A model generated the notes under the pieces. The model ran no database searches. It saw only the letters and a list, made by a program, of their open reading frames with translations, and was not told the origin of the DNA. The position numbers and the translations under genes are program-made. A DNA stretch of 64,000 nucleotides. Origin: Apostichopus japonicus. Its lineage: Eukaryota > Echinodermata > Holothuroidea > Aspidochirotida > Stichopodidae. Positions 46,441 through 60,599 of this stretch are shown here, piece by piece. The stretch covers positions 20,553,001 to 20,617,000 of the forward strand of contig NC_092568.1 of the NCBI RefSeq assembly GCF_037975245.1. The letters are read 5' to 3'. The stretch's first letter is position 1; every line of letters starts with the position of its first letter.

Positions 46441-47160
46441 AATATAATAAAAACATAAATAAAAAGCAGGAGCCACATAATACATTACAACTTTGAAACA
46501 CTTGAACAATGGCACAGTTGTTTCCTTCTTGAAATTTGAGGATTCATGCGAGGTTGGGTTGGATATTATGAATGTGCCTGTGAGCGTATAAGAACAATTT
46601 TACATCCCGTTTAAGGGGATATATATAGTATAGTGCAAAAGCTTCCTAAACGTTTGAAGGATACTTAGAAACTATTGTCAGAGATATTTCACGTAATACA
46701 CTAAATTGAAAATGAAGAATTGCACACAATTTTTCCGTAGTCTGTGTGCTTCATAAGAGTTCCGACTTAACAGATTACGCCAATGCAACGTCACATTTTC
46801 ATCACTAACGGAATAAAGAATACCACATTATGCTTTTACATAAATCTAAGCAATGAAATTGTTTATGATTTATCACGGATTTTTTTTTTAATCAATGAAA
46901 TATTATTGAAAATAAATCAGAATATTTCTGTCTATACTTAAACTTTAGTTACATTTCATAAACAGGCGGTTACAAGCAAAAATTAATACATTTATCATGT
47001 TTAATCATGATGCGTTCCAATTACGTCATGTATATGTGTTCATCCACTGGGGTGCAGAACGTATAGGAAGAATAAAAAAGGATACATAAGTACTTTAGAA
47101 GTTATAAATAATATAACACTAATAGCACACCAACGATACAGAACTTGCGATATACATCAT
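46441..47160. other. Intergenic, nothing recognised
   Basis: AT-rich; no supported feature. Confidence 0.35.
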
Positions 47161-47163
47161 TAA

Positions 47164-47445
47164 AGGCACGGCGCGCGTATTTTTTTTTTCCCAGGACGAA
47201 CGTGGGCATCGGCCAATCAAATCCCTGGATTCCAAACATGTGACGCTTTTTCAAAAAACATGTTGTGAATCTTTTTTCCTAGTTTTGACCCCAGATTATG
47301 AACGACAATCCTTCGTTTTCATTGAAACTGGAACCCTAACCCACTTTCTAAACCCTATCCCTGATTTCAAACGAATTTGTAAATTCCAGAAAAACCTGAA
47401 ACCCACGTTCGTCCTGGGAAAAAAAATTACGCGCACGGCGCCTAC
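47164..47445. mobile_element. Foldback element, ~280 bp
   Basis: Left arm aggcacggcgcgcgta, T-run, cccaggacgaacgtggg; right arm is the inverse (cccacgttcgtcctggg, A-run, tacgcgcacggcgcct). No target duplication found. The open frame inside (47240-47536) is not treated as a gene. Confidence 0.7.
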
Positions 47446-49514
47446 CAATATAATGTTTACTGAGCATTATAAGGATCCACACCTTTACACCAGCGAGTAT
47501 ATACATCCCATCATGCCATGCAAATTGACTTCCTAAACATTTTCATACACAATGTCGTAAAGATGTAGGGTTTTCGGCCCAGAAATGGAACGTTAGAGCC
47601 GGGCGATGTGGGGGGGGGGGGAGGGGGGGGGGGGAGGGAACGATTACATAACATCATTGAACCGCATTAGGATTTGTTAATTAATATCTTAATGGATTAA
47701 TTAACCTAGATAAGTGGTGACGAATTCCTATAGAGGTTCTTTTCAATGATACAGCACTGAACTGTTTTTGTTTTAAGATAGACTGATGTTAGGGGATAGT
47801 TGTATTAAAGTAGCGGCCTAACTGAATTTCACAACGACGTTAAATTAACGACGTTAAATCCATGTTTTACAAACTTATTCATTTCCTTGTCAGCAACCGG
47901 CTTTGTTTGCCCTCTATACCCCTTCCCCTCACCCTATCCAACCCCCTACATGCCACACAAGGAAAACATATACTAAAACACGTATGTTGATCTATGTGCA
48001 TAGCCCATGCATGCAAAATCCCATGTCTATTTTTTATACATATTATATTTATATTTATACATTGTAGAAAATCGTGGGGGTTCTTTTAAAATAAGACCAA
48101 CGTACCACCCCTTTCAGCAGCCGGAACTCCTTGCGAACTACTAACTTGTTGTAGCCTTGTATAAGTTTCGGGGTCAATCATAATTAATTGCAGCATAGTT
48201 TGATGACATAGATTTATAATATACATATTTGCTGGTTAAATTTGAAAAAGCGGAGTATAACAAAGAAATTAAGAACACCAACATAAACACTATAAAACGA
48301 CTGCTGGAGAGGAGCAGAACCATGAATCGACCCCCCCCCCCCCCACGCCTCCCTCACACGACTCCATCAAGTCGCATGTTGAAGTGTGCAATTCAAGTCA
48401 CAAGGAGATTTAAGGACCCGTGTGATCTACATATGTATACAGTGCACAACTGGTACTATCTGGAAAGATTCAGGCCCGTAGGCCACCCCTTTCTGAAGCT
48501 TCATACAGTATGTATGTTAACAGTACATGGCTCTAAATATGCTATCAAGTCAAATTGTGGTCACTCATCTTCGGAAGGCATCTTATATTACCGACCTCAA
48601 ATTTGTTTCTTCTCAGACTGAGACACTGATTGTGTAAATTGCTACACTTCTTGAGATGTCGCATGAACATTGAACAATTTGCTGGGCATATGTATCAATC
48701 CAGATATGGTGCATGTCTTTGTTGTTGTTTTCGTTATAACCAGTCGAAATTATAAGAGCAATAATAAAGTATGTTCTCCATTGTTATTCTAAGGATAAAC
48801 TACGCCGCATTGCGCACGCCTCGAAAACTTTTCAGTGCAAAGGTCAACTACGTCACTGAATTCAAATTTAACAGCTGAAAACTGTAAACAAACTAGGCAC
48901 TGTTCGTATTCCTTTGAACTGATGTCGGACTCGCTAACTTGTGATATTAATAATTCCTCAGGTCTTCCAAGTTAGTTTTAAACATTTTAATATTTCATAA
49001 ATCAATTTAAACCTTTTATGAGAACAGTTTAATGTGATAACATTCATAAAATTCACTGGCGAGAAACAGGTTAATCAAAGGTTTCTTATCATCGTGTTAC
49101 CTGGTTACGTGACACAATGTCGCCTACCGTTGGGTCTACGCTTACCGTTTATATCATACCATGTAGGCCTAACGTTATTGACGACTGCCGTAGCTCTTCA
49201 CTATGCGAACACTACACCGTCACATTTGTCTCTATTTTCATTCAGATTTATCCTTTCCTCAGAACAGTTGAACATGTCGCTTGTGAACGTTTTCACACAA
49301 TTTTATTAAGGTACATTAACTCAGAAATCATTAAACAGTACTTAATCTCCCACATTTGAACCCAGAGCCGTACAGTATATATGTAAATTTATGGCTTTGT
49401 TAGAACCAATATGACAGTGCCCTAAACTGAATCGTTGGAGAGCCCTATTACACCAGGTGCCATTCATGGTTTAGACTCTCCTTAATATTACTTTGCCCTC
49501 CAATCAGATTATTA
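47446..49514. other. Intergenic and upstream region of KATNBL1-like gene
   Basis: G-tract at 47610-47636 and C-tract near 48331-48344. The promoter and 5' UTR of the downstream gene presumably lie in the last several hundred bases; no TATA box is evident. Confidence 0.35.
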
Positions 49515-52500
49515 ATGGCTGCTCCCAGGGACTACAAGAGTGTGATAGATGGTGGTGGAATGATCAGATGGGACTGGAAAAATAACAAATACGTTTTCAT
49601 TAACAAAGACCAATTAAACAAGGAGTTGAACAAGGTACAGTACTTTTTAGTTTTAATATTCAAATATGTTATCAGCAAGAAACCAAATAACAATACAGTA
49701 CAGTAGGTGTCAAAAGGAAATTGTCTTATGGTTTGCTGTTACAGGAAAATATATGTTTGTTGTCTTAACAGAATGTGTTGAGAAATAAAAATTCTGCTTA
49801 AATGTCATCCTCTAAGAAATTACCATGATCATTTTGACAAATTATCGAAAGACTACAAGTTTTCTTCCTCATAGTTTATAACTAAAAGATATTTTCTGTC
49901 AAAAGTGTTTGTTAAAATTATGTCAGAAATGAATGATCATTGGTTAACGCTGGTTCCTTCCAATCATAAGTTCCCCGGTTCGAGTCACGCCAAGATTAAT
50001 GTATGTCGTCCAGTTACAGAGTTGTTGACAATTCATAATCATGGAGGTTAAATATGAATGTAAGACTTCGGTCAGCTTGCAGCTTTGATAAGCCAATGAT
50101 GGCTTCTTCGTGAGTTCCTGCTTGCAGGAGGATCTAAAATACATACATACATAAATAATAGTCTAACATTAAAGTAGGATTGACGGTAATCAAACTAAAT
50201 GTACATTGTGTTTTATTTTGTTAAATCCTTTAGCTTGAGGTTCATAAACCATCACCCTATGAAGCACATGCAAGAATACAGAAAAGGTGAGTCAGAATTC
50301 ATACCACACTGTACAGAAAATAATTTATCTAGTATCGAATAGCAAAATGCTACGCTATATATGCAAAAATTCTGGGCAATTTAAGAGCTACTGCAAAGTG
50401 CGAAGATGTATATCTTGTATGTTCAGTACACACAGAAATTATATGAGATTTTATAAGAGACTATAAGAGATTCAAGAGTCTGTAAAACTGCTACATATAA
50501 ATTTAACACCAAATTATTTCCTGGCATATTCTAGAAATATTGTCATCTTTTCTCTTCATATTCAATCCAATCAAATGCAGCTGGTTGCATTAACTTGTAC
50601 ATAGCATTATTTTTAGCCATCAAGTATAAAATCTCAAAATAATGCAAAGCTTTCACATTTTATACTTTTTTATACAGTAGTCACAATTTCCAGATGCTGA
50701 CAACTGTTACGCCGCAACAAAAATTTCATTATGCCAAATTATAACAACAACAAAAACAATGTATGAAGAAAATAAAGACCTGTATCAAAACAAAAAACAG
50801 GAATAGCACTCATCAGTTTCACTGTTGTTTTCATCGTAAAGCACCATTTTACATCGTCAGCAGTTTGAGCGCAGTAATGGGAAATTGCCCGTACTGGCAA
50901 ATGTTTGTCCGTACTGGCGAAGTTTGTGGGAAATTCAGTAAGGTTTTCCAATGCAGCCACGCACCTAAAAACTAATCTAGCTATAGATGTCTTTGGCCCA
51001 AACTCAGGTTGTCATCTGCTCACATATATAATTCTGTAAATAAGCCACCAAATTCCTTTCTGCTCTTCACAGCAGCAGTAATAGCAACAGATACAGAAGC
51101 AACCACAGACCATCTTATAGGATACAAGGCAAGCATGCCTGCAGACCTCTAAGACAGCAGAACAACAGATCTAGGAATGATAAGGTGAGTACTTTCTTCA
51201 GATAAAAGGGATATAAATTGTTCAAAAGTTTGGATACGGTTTTTATTCTGATTTAAAAATGGAAAAATCATTTCACTGTCCTCCTGTTATTGTAAACAGT
51301 CGCTATTACTGAGAATCATTCATTCCACTTTAGCCACGACTTGCTAAAAACCCTGTCGCAAATTTAATAATTTGGCACGGTACGCTTAAAATACGTAAAT
51401 CATTGTCTAAAATTTAGTATTACCAGGAGTGGATCTAGGATTTAACAAAGGATGGGTGTACATCCCCACCCATCCACTAGATTTGTTCAGTTTTTGAAAT
51501 TTTAGACATCAAATTGGACATTCTGAGGGATATTTAGAATATAAATTTGGTGTAAATGCAAGCTTGTGTGTGATTGAAAAGGTCGTGATGGTGGGGGGGG
51601 GGGGGGTGGGTGGGGTACACCTGTCAATCCTCCCCCTCTCACTGGATCCTTGCCTGGTTTTTGGAGTTAAGTAGAGTCTGGGAAATTTAATGAGTTTACT
51701 GATATTTTATCATTACCAAGGTTATGATCTTCATTATGTTCATCATTTTTTTTTTTCCCAGCTTCTGTCGTCATCAGGGAAAATAAAGTTGAAAGTCCAC
51801 AGCCCAAAGAAACAACTGGCTGTGTTCAAAAAACCACCAGCAGTTCCTGATATCAAACCAGTCCAGAAGAAAGACAGAATAATCGTGCACGGTAAAGAAA
51901 ATATGCCACTGGTGCATGATGGGAAAGGAGATGGACCTGACGCGGTGGAGAGAGTCAGCAAGCCTCGTCAGAGTGGAATTGGAAGACCTCCTAAAGAGGT
52001 ATTGTATAACAGCACAGCATCGATATCTGCAAAGACCTCCTAGAGAGGTATTGTATAACAGCACAGCATCGATATCTGCAAAGACCTCCTAGAGAGGTAT
52101 TGTATAACAGCACAGCATCCATATCTGCCAAGACCTCCTAGAAAGGTATTGTATAACAGCACAGCATCGATATCTGCCAAGACCTCCTAGAGAGGTATTG
52201 TATAACAGCACAGCATCCATATCTGCCAAGACCTCCTAGAAAGGTATTGTATAACAGCACAGCATCGATATCTGCCAAGACCTCCTAGAGAGGTATTGTA
52301 TAACAGCACAGCATTGATATCTGCCAAGACCTCCTAGAGAGGTATTGTATAACAGCACAGCATCGATATCTGCCAAGACCTCCTAGAGAGGTATTGTATA
52401 ACAGCACAGCATTGATATCTGCGAAGACCTCCTAGAGAGGTATTGTATAACAGCACAGCATCGATGTCTGCTTTCTTTTGAGCAGTTAGTATAGCCAGAG

Positions 52501-55500
52501 GAACGTTTCTTTGAAATATAAATTGATCTATCTTCCCAAAGAGGTTTCCAGATTTGTAGTTAGTATTCAGGAAAATGTTCAATTTTGATGTTTTGGTACA
52601 ATATCTAATATAGCATATGTATGGTTGGGGTATGGGGGTTGCTGTGGGGGATTCCCCCCCCCCCCCCCCTTGAACTTTGGAAGGTCTTCATCTGTTTAAA
52701 GTATATAACATAACATACAAAATGATAGCATTTGTCAAGTTTGTTCAAGACACAGCCAGGTAAATTAGTCCCTGGTGGCACATAGCACTTAAACTTCTCT
52801 AAATCACCTATCGTCTGTTTTTTCTTTCTAGCTTTCCTGTGAACATGCTACCTTCACCTCAATTATATCCAGTCGACTAATTCACATCAAAGCAGCTAAG
52901 ACCTTCTGGAGACAGTCACCGGACGCCTTCCTCTCGTACCTCGTCAAGACGGAAGATGATGCGGTCACAGTGGATGTGCTACCCGTTATTATACACCAGT
53001 GAGTACATTAGACCGACAGAAGATGTAATCATAACGGCCAGATATGTTCCAATGAGACTCTCTCGGTTTAACTCGCGTCATTAAAGGAGTCCAGAACTAA
53101 GCATTCAAACCTAAAGTATCTTGTCATTGGCAGTTTTCTCTGTTACTTCTACATCGTTTCTTTTTTAAGTATTGAATATTGGAAGAGAAAGTATTTCGAC
53201 CAAGTACTCGATCAAACAATTTATAATATGTGCTCATTTTATAGTAATATGGCGGGTAATAATTTCTCCGGTATCGCATAGCGGAATGCTCAGTAAAATT
53301 GGGATTTTACTATACTAAGTGCAAACATGTATGTAGCGGATTTTGTACATAGGATGAAAGGAAACAGTATTTTAAAATAGAAGGTAAACTGCTTTGAAGC
53401 CTGCTTTTACAAAGATTAAACACTAAATTATTCTGTGTCATGGTTGCTACTTTATTTAAAATTCAATTGCAAGTTTCTTAAATCTGAAGACCAACTACTT
53501 TATTCAAACTTTGCAGTAAAATCTGATATTCATGGGGCTGTCAAGTTTCACATCTATAAATGTATTTAGTTCATCTATGTTTTGTGTTAAATTTATGAAA
53601 TTCTGCAAAAACTAATCCCCCCTGCATTGTCATTCCAAAGCAAACTTGACAGTCACAATTTCCAAAAGACAATTTGAAATGCAAATATATCGTGCAACCT
53701 TAAAGGAAAAATGAATGGCATGAATCGAGGAATTAGTTTTCTTACGTTGTTATATGTTACAAAAGTTGAGCTTTGAACCCAGTATTGTGTTCTAAAGTAA
53801 TGCGGACTGATTTTGACAGCTATGGTTCGAAATATAATGGTATTTTTGTAGCCTTGTTTTAATAAAGAAGTCACCTTTTCACTGGTGATTGAGGGTATTT
53901 ATACAGCCCTGCAAAGGGATATATAATTTTTCTTCTTAATTCATACCTTATACCCCATTGAAATTTAATTTATATTTCTTTCTTTTTGGTGCTAATTTTG
54001 AATTAACATATTTTTCTTTCCCTTTTTTGTTGTTGTAAATAACAGTTTACAGAATGGCACTAGCACTGCAGAGTTGGTAACGATGGGGGTATGTTTAGAG
54101 CTCATCCCTACTTTAAGGAGGTTATTGGACAGCAAGATAGAAGAGTGAGTATATTTAAACTTCAAACACTTACAACAAGAGGCACAGCATCATCCCGGTT
54201 ATTATAGAATTTTTTTATTTTTATAGATTGCTAACTAGCATGAACGCTTTGGGAATTCTGCAAATTTCTCCCATTTTGGGCTCCCATGACAATTTGAAAC
54301 AGGCACTTGTGTACCTACCCCCTCCTTCAGATTACAAAATATAACCAGACTAACTTTGGTGTCTCAATTAACCCCATGTGGTTAAAGTTACAGTACATTA
54401 TATAAGCAACAGAGTACCTCCAAATATAATCATCACACATGTAGCCATTTTTGCTTTTTCATCACCATTTCATTGTCCTAGTTATTAACGTTCTGTGAGT
54501 CACAGAATTTTATTTGTGTATTAGCCATAACCTATTTAATATCAAAAGTATGAAATATGGGATTGGTGGGATCACAGGTCATTTGACAAATTTATAAAAT
54601 ATGATCACTTTAGGTTTTAATAATGTATTTCATATAGCCAAATCTGTTGGCAATATTTTTTAACTTACTACAAAAGTCATGATTTAAAATTGTGATTCAT
54701 TTTCCTGTTCATATTTACGTTATACTTTATGCTGTTTTCTTTTTTTTTTTACTGCAGCTATGTAAAGACCAGCTTAGATATGCTGAGAACTATCCTGAGA
54801 TACTGGTGGAACGATCTGAAGACTATGAACAAGGAAAAACCGGGACAGAATCTGTTACAGAGCAGGTTTGTACTTTATTACAATTTAGCATTATTTTGGG
54901 ATTTAAGAAGAATAATGTTTACTATTGATTTGTTTAACTAGTAAGTTACCTAAAAACTGATAGGATCTGCATCTGACAATTCACTCTGTACATGGGAGTA
55001 GAATGAGTCATATGTTGAGACCAAGGGGGTGGGTGGGGGGTGGGGGAAGAATCTGAGCTGGTGTTATCATTACTTAGAAGTGTAGAATATTCCACGTTAT
55101 GTTCTTGGTTCCTTTGTTTATATTGCAAGTGTTCTGTGACACTATCTGATCTATCATCGTGTTTAAGAACTCAAGAATTGAAATTCTCCCTTAATGATGT
55201 GGTGCATTTAAGAAGCTCGATTGTGTATATGTAGGTTTAATAGCTAAATAATTTTCTTTTCTTTTCTGTTTTGTTACATACGGCATGTTGAGAACATTGT
55301 ACAATAAGATGTATCGAGTTAGGAAAACATTGCAAGATGAAGAAAAGTAAAAATTTTTAACTTAACCTGGAAACTGTAACCTCGACTTAAATGCAGCCTG
55401 GCATTTGATTGTAATTCACAGGAGTATTCCAGAAATCTACACATCAATAACAGCTATGCTTGATAAAGTCCATTCATTAACCAAGAGGAAAGCTGAAGTG

Positions 55501-56000
55501 GCTTCGAAAGCGAAGGTATGTAGTTACACCAACCTACTGTACAGGCAGTTAAAGTAACCGGCAATCTGTCAATATTAATTCCTATAGTATGCTGGGCTGT
55601 GTATACTTCTAATGCGCTGATGATATAGTTTACTGTTCTCTGTCTCTAGTTGGTCTTCTCTATCAAAGCAAGGGTGTCTCCAACCTCAAATACTTTGATG
55701 TTTTCAGATAAAATATACTGTCACTCCCAAATATGCTCATCGATTATACACACAATATTTATGGCACAGTCTCAACTCAAGGAATTCACCAAGCGATGAT
55801 CTGTCGACCGATTCAAAAGCAGCTATACTCATTCTGAACCACATAGAAATATATACAAAAAAAAATTATGGAAATGATAACTCTTCAATGTGCTATTCAT
55901 TGAAAAGTTTGTTATTAAAACCGGTTAATTTCCCCTGGGTGCTGACAATTTCTTCTCACTTTGTTTGCAGATCGTCGAAGAATTACTCCAACGGCTGTAA
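49515..56000 (+). CDS. KATNBL1: KATNBL1-like katanin p80 con80-domain protein, complete
   Basis: Nine exons: 49515-49634, 50234-50286, 51073-51184, 51762-51998, 52832-52998, 54046-54144, 54758-54865, 55422-55515, 55971-56000; all GT/AG, all phases consistent, 339 residues. KATNBL1 binds katanin p60-type subunits through a con80 domain and modulates microtubule severing; the human protein is nuclear in interphase. Here the N-terminal half is basic (NHRPSYRIQGKHACRPLR; KKQLAVFKK), fitting a nuclear signal. The C-terminal half (FWRQSPDAFLSYLVKTEDD, VCLELIPTLRRLLDSK, TILRYWWNDL) is con80. It lacks WD40 repeats, so it is not katanin p80 itself. ATG at 49515 is the first in frame. Human length is about 304. 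Confidence 0.87.
49938..50158 (+). mobile_element. SINE copy in KATNBL1 intron 1
   Basis: Same family as 16556-16827. Part of the tRNA-like head (GGTTAACGC, GGTTCGAGTC), the full body and the (CATA)n tail are present, in the gene's orientation. Confidence 0.85.
51985..52470 (+). repeat. 49-bp tandem array of exon 4 end plus splice donor, 10 copies
   Basis: Units starting 'gacctcct' at 51985, 52034, 52083, 52132 and on to 52426, exact 49-bp spacing. Each carries the last 14 nt of exon 4, the GAG/GTATTG donor and 35 nt of intron. Copy 1 is the real exon end; copies are nearly identical, indicating recent amplification. Confidence 0.95.
52999..54045 (+). other. KATNBL1 intron 5
   Basis: AT-rich intron with no recognised element. 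Confidence 0.5.
54145..54757 (+). other. KATNBL1 intron 6
   Basis: AT-rich intron with no recognised element. Confidence 0.5.
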
Positions 56001-56660
56001 CCGGATCGTAGCTTCGGTCTTCCATTTTGTCTGTGCCTCATCACATTCGTCCGTCCCAGAGCGCAATTTATTTAACATTCCAACATACTGCCATGCCTTG
56101 TTAAGACCGTTTAAATATCTATAATATATCTATCTGATTTATTGTTAATTTGGGTTAATTTCTTCTAAAGTGGAAGCTTTTTCCTTTTTCTTCTGTTTGG
56201 CAATTTTCTTTAAGAGAAAGAATCAGTGAGATGAAAATGCTTTTCAAACCGTATGGTCCAAGTTTGAAACTTTTTTCCGGAGTACCTAGAAAGTTTGTCA
56301 GCTTATACTGCTTACATACAGTTAAGGGACAATTTGTGGCTGTAAAAATATGACAAATTTGTTAATCTCTTTTCTTGATTCTGAGGGTTTGTGTATTAAC
56401 AAACAAATTCTTCACACAAAGACTTTGTCGCAGCGATACAGCAATTGATGATTGTATAGACCTCTTTATCTGCTAGATTGTAACTTAAAATATTCATGAT
56501 ATTATAAATAAGCTAAGTTTAGGGAGTCTCTCTTTGTGTGTGTTTTCAGAAAATGTTAGATTTTTAGTATTATACTTTGTTTTCCTTTCAGCTGCTGTAG
56601 TTCATTTTTATGATCTTATGTAAATAATAAAATTTCTTTGATCATGTACTTAACATGGTT
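56001..56660 (+). other. KATNBL1 3' UTR and poly(A) signal
   Basis: AATAAA at 56626-56631 is a reasonable poly(A) signal, giving a 3' UTR of about 650 nt. Confidence 0.5.
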
Positions 56661-57478
56661 ATGGCCAGGCTTTACCTTTAACTAAGAACAATTAAGTCCA
56701 ATGTTTCTACTTTGACAAACACAGAGTGATATAACAACAACTTCATGATGAGCTCTTAGTCTGTGATTAATACTAATAAGATGAAGAAATGTTACAGTTA
56801 AAATCTGTCTTGATAATGAAAACGAGTCATTGATTACTAGCTAATTATCATTGTTCTAGTGAGAAAGTCTTGAAGCATGACTGTCTTAGGTCAATCCATC
56901 GCCAGTTTTATTTTGATTAGTACTAGGCGGGTCTGGTGTTGAAAATTGGCAATTGCAAAAATGTAATTTGAAGAACAACTGATGCCAATTGAAATGTTAA
57001 ATTTCTTCTATGCAAATTTTTTTTAACCATTTGTACATAATTCTTGTTTATTAAGTGATAGCTTGCCAACTCATCTACTGAAGGATAAGAAATATTTCAA
57101 AAAATTAAACAAAATTTGATGGTCCCACTGTGTGCAAGAATGTCATTAAGTGAAATTGTTAATTTACATATTTTTCGTTATTTATTTGTTATCGCAAAGT
57201 AAGGATAGTATTGTATGTATCTTATAGTATCCTTCGTTAAAATCAATGTAAATACAGAACACTGAAGATGGTGTTGTCATTGTCTGTTCATTCATACTTA
57301 GTAAAGATTCCTAAATCCTATTGGTCCACTCAGGTCAGCTGACCGTGGTTAATCCTGTGAGTAGCGCACGGTAAAATTACAGGGCATCACTTTAATAAAT
57401 CTTTGGTTATATATATGTAACCAAAAATGTTTTGTTTTATGATTTTTCCCCCACACAAATGGTAGTGTATGAATGAAC

Positions 57479-57644
57479 GGGGTTAATCAACGGTCTAGCG
57501 TGCGTTACTCACATGATTAATGCACTCCGGGTGTTAATGCTATCGCTGGATGCACTCCGGCTCCGCCCTCGTGCATCGCTTGCATTATCCCCCGATCGTG
57601 CATTAATCCTGTGAGTAACGCACGCTAGACCGTTGATTAACCCC
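57479..57644. mobile_element. Foldback repeat with 46-bp arms
   Basis: Left arm 57479-57524 (GGGGTTAATCAACGGTCTAG...) and right arm 57599-57644 are inverse copies with one or two mismatches; the GC-rich centre has further 'gcactccgg' repeats. A partial relative of the right arm lies at 57345-57373. No target duplication seen. Confidence 0.75.
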
Positions 57645-59250
57645 TTATTGCTGTATCGATAGAAGTACAGAATCCATCTATAAAATGTATCAATGTTTTT
57701 CAGTCTTAATAAATCATTTCATCTTTTTGAATCTATTTATATTGCCAGTCATAGGTCAAACTAAAATGTGTGATTTTCTGCATTGACCAGGGAAAAACCA
57801 GAAGATTAATTTTCTTTGATGCAAAATCTTTTATGTTATGTCATATAGATTATGATCATGTTGGATTGTTTGTCCATATATAAATATTATTTGGCATTGA
57901 ATATAATACATTTCATGTTATTCCACTTCATATAATTGCATTTCATATAAGAAAAAATAAGTCTTAAGCTTTTCTGTTTACTACACAATGTCATTCAATA
58001 TCCTGCTAGGTTGGATGGTAGTTTTAGCTAATTCTTGTCTTTTAGGGAGGGAAACTTAGTTGGAGAAACCAAAGTATGCAGAATCTGTAAAAATTTTGAA
58101 AGTACACCCAGACAAAGAGGGGGCATGGCTGGCACAATTTGGACATTTGGTGACCCTCCTTAAAGGGGTTATGCGGGGTGAAACTGACACTTTTCTGAAT
58201 TAAGATGACGTGTTTCATTTTAAACAGGTAATCACTTATTAGCACACTAAAATAAAGAAGGAAAGTAAAATATTCAATTTGGTTTTGTAACATTCTTTAT
58301 TCTCGAAGCCACCCAATTTCAAATTTGCATAAAGTACTTAGTTAACGGGTCCACATTATGAATATTCATGAAGGTAATCACTCTTTATTAAACATCTCTA
58401 CTGGTAATCTGCAATATATGTCAACTTTTGAACTACGTTGTTGGCTTTGATGTTGTACATAATAGGCGAAAATTCTGCCCCCGGCTTAAAATCGAGACTT
58501 TTTAAAGTCGAACGAAACTCCTTTATTTAGGATACGAAAATAACAGCAATATCATCAGAGCCTGCAGGCAGCCTCTGATTCCATTTCATAACTGAGATCA
58601 TATCAATCCTACTTCATACAAATCCAACCCATTTCTAATTCTCATAAGAATTACTACTGAAATTCTCTTTAATATCTGAAATGACACATTGTGGTCTTAT
58701 GGCATTAAACATCTCTTGCAACAATAACGGAAGAAACTAAATATTTTCTTGGTGGTAGCTTAGTTAGTGGGTCAGGAAACATTTCACTGCAATAAAGCTG
58801 TAACCAAGCTGTAGGTTAGTTCGAAAACCCTGTAAAACCTTAGAAAATTTCAAACAACCAAATCCATACTTTATGTATTGCATCATGTTGTGCATTTTCT
58901 CATTTTTTTTTGGTCATTTCTCTTGGAGAGAGAGCTAACAACCCGCACTTAGTGGTAATAAATATTATATGAAGTTATACTTCAAAGATTCCATAAGTAA
59001 CAAAACTCTTTAAGCAGCAATTGAAAATTATTTGCCAAAACCACTTTACTTCCGAAAAATATCCAGCTAGGTTTGAAATGTAGGGCCATCTTAACGTTGT
59101 GCTCGAAAAGCTATTTTATAGAGTCAATATAAAAGCTTGATGGTAACTGCAAATCTGCCTTTCACTTTGGTTGCTACAAGAGAACATTAAAAGTAAAACA
59201 GTAAACCAACACATGTGAACTAAAATTTCAATGACTAGTGTACAAGCATG
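57645..59250. other. Intergenic, nothing recognised
   Basis: AT-rich, no supported feature. Confidence 0.35.
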
Positions 59251-59259
59251 TCTGTAACA

Positions 59260-59485
59260 ACTTCCGTATTGACACTTCCACACTTTAGAAACTTAACTTC
59301 GGGGACTTGAGAAAAATAACTTCTGTAACTTCAGAAATAAAACTTCCATACGTCAGAATTATAACTTCCATCCTTCAGAAATGTCACTTCCATTTTTCAG
59401 AAACAAAACTTTCAATATTGAAAACAACTAAATCATAACTAACCTCCATACTTGAGGATAAGAACTTCCATACTTCAGAGACAAC
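59260..59485. repeat. Degenerate 'aacttccatacttcag' minisatellite
   Basis: About eight degenerate copies of an approximately 25-bp unit built on aacttcca-n-acttcagaaa. Confidence 0.7.
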
Positions 59486-60599
59486 TCCCCCGCCCCCACC
59501 CCCCCCAAATCTTCTCTTACGTGCTACAGTTTTACAAACTGTATATTTGCCATGACGTCACTACAAAATTCTCGAGCTGGATACCTAATGAATTTTAAAA
59601 TTGTGCTTCTCATGGTTCTCGTGCACTCTTTGAGACTATTAATGTCGTACGTAAATCAATTATTCAATGTAAACTACTGGAAATATGAAATCATAAGAAA
59701 AAAGGAAACAAAATTGATATGCTACACAGAAAGAGGTTACTGTATATCACACACACACACACACACATACATGCGGAAGGGGAATAAGAATCATAATTTG
59801 GTATGAGTCAACTCCAAAGGGAAAGCGAACCCAAACATCATCATTAATGTTACTTGATTAAAAAGATCTTATTCTGTTTGGGAGGTTTACAAGTTTATAC
59901 TAGATTGGAAGACATCATCAGAAAGTTTTAACATGATATCAATGGTGGTTGAAGATTTTAATATTTTCTTTTAATAATCTTGGTTCACAGTAGCATACTT
60001 TTCAAATGTTGACGATAACATGGATGAAGCATTTTTTGCATTTTAATTTACTTTCAAAACCAATACAGCTTGTTTTATAATGCCCAATAATTTTTTTATT
60101 AGAAAAGCCTAACGAGAGTTTGTTAACATTTCAAATCAAGATGATGATTGGGTTTGCTGCTCCACTTTTGTCAGTCTAAGGATTTTATCAAATTGGTGTA
60201 AAGCTATTCAAGAGCTTGGGTTTCTTAGTTTGAGCAATTTTTAAAGAAACCATGATTGCACTTCTGAACAGGGTGGGTATTTGAAGGAAAGTGTAACTCT
60301 AACAAATTCATTTTTAACTACAGGCTGGACATAAATTGTATTCCAGTTTTTTTTCTTTCATTTTGTTAAAAGTTTGATATAAACATACAACGTTTTAGGA
60401 TGGTGGAGAAATAAATTTAAAAATGACATCCTGAAAAGAACAGAGGACCACATTCACTATTCAATAATTCACAGGAGATGGAATTTCATGCAATGAATAG
60501 TCAAAGCCAATTAATAAGCATTTTTGCTGTCACCAAGGAAGTTAATCCAAAGGTTGTCCTGATCAGCCTCTAAATAAATAAATAAATAATTTAATAGGA

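Noticed and set aside
47240-47536. 98-codon plus-strand frame
   Set aside because: Lies inside a foldback element and uses its arms as coding sequence.
49515-56000. Katanin p80 (KATNB1) itself
   Set aside because: No WD40 repeats; a short basic N-terminus followed by con80 fits KATNBL1.
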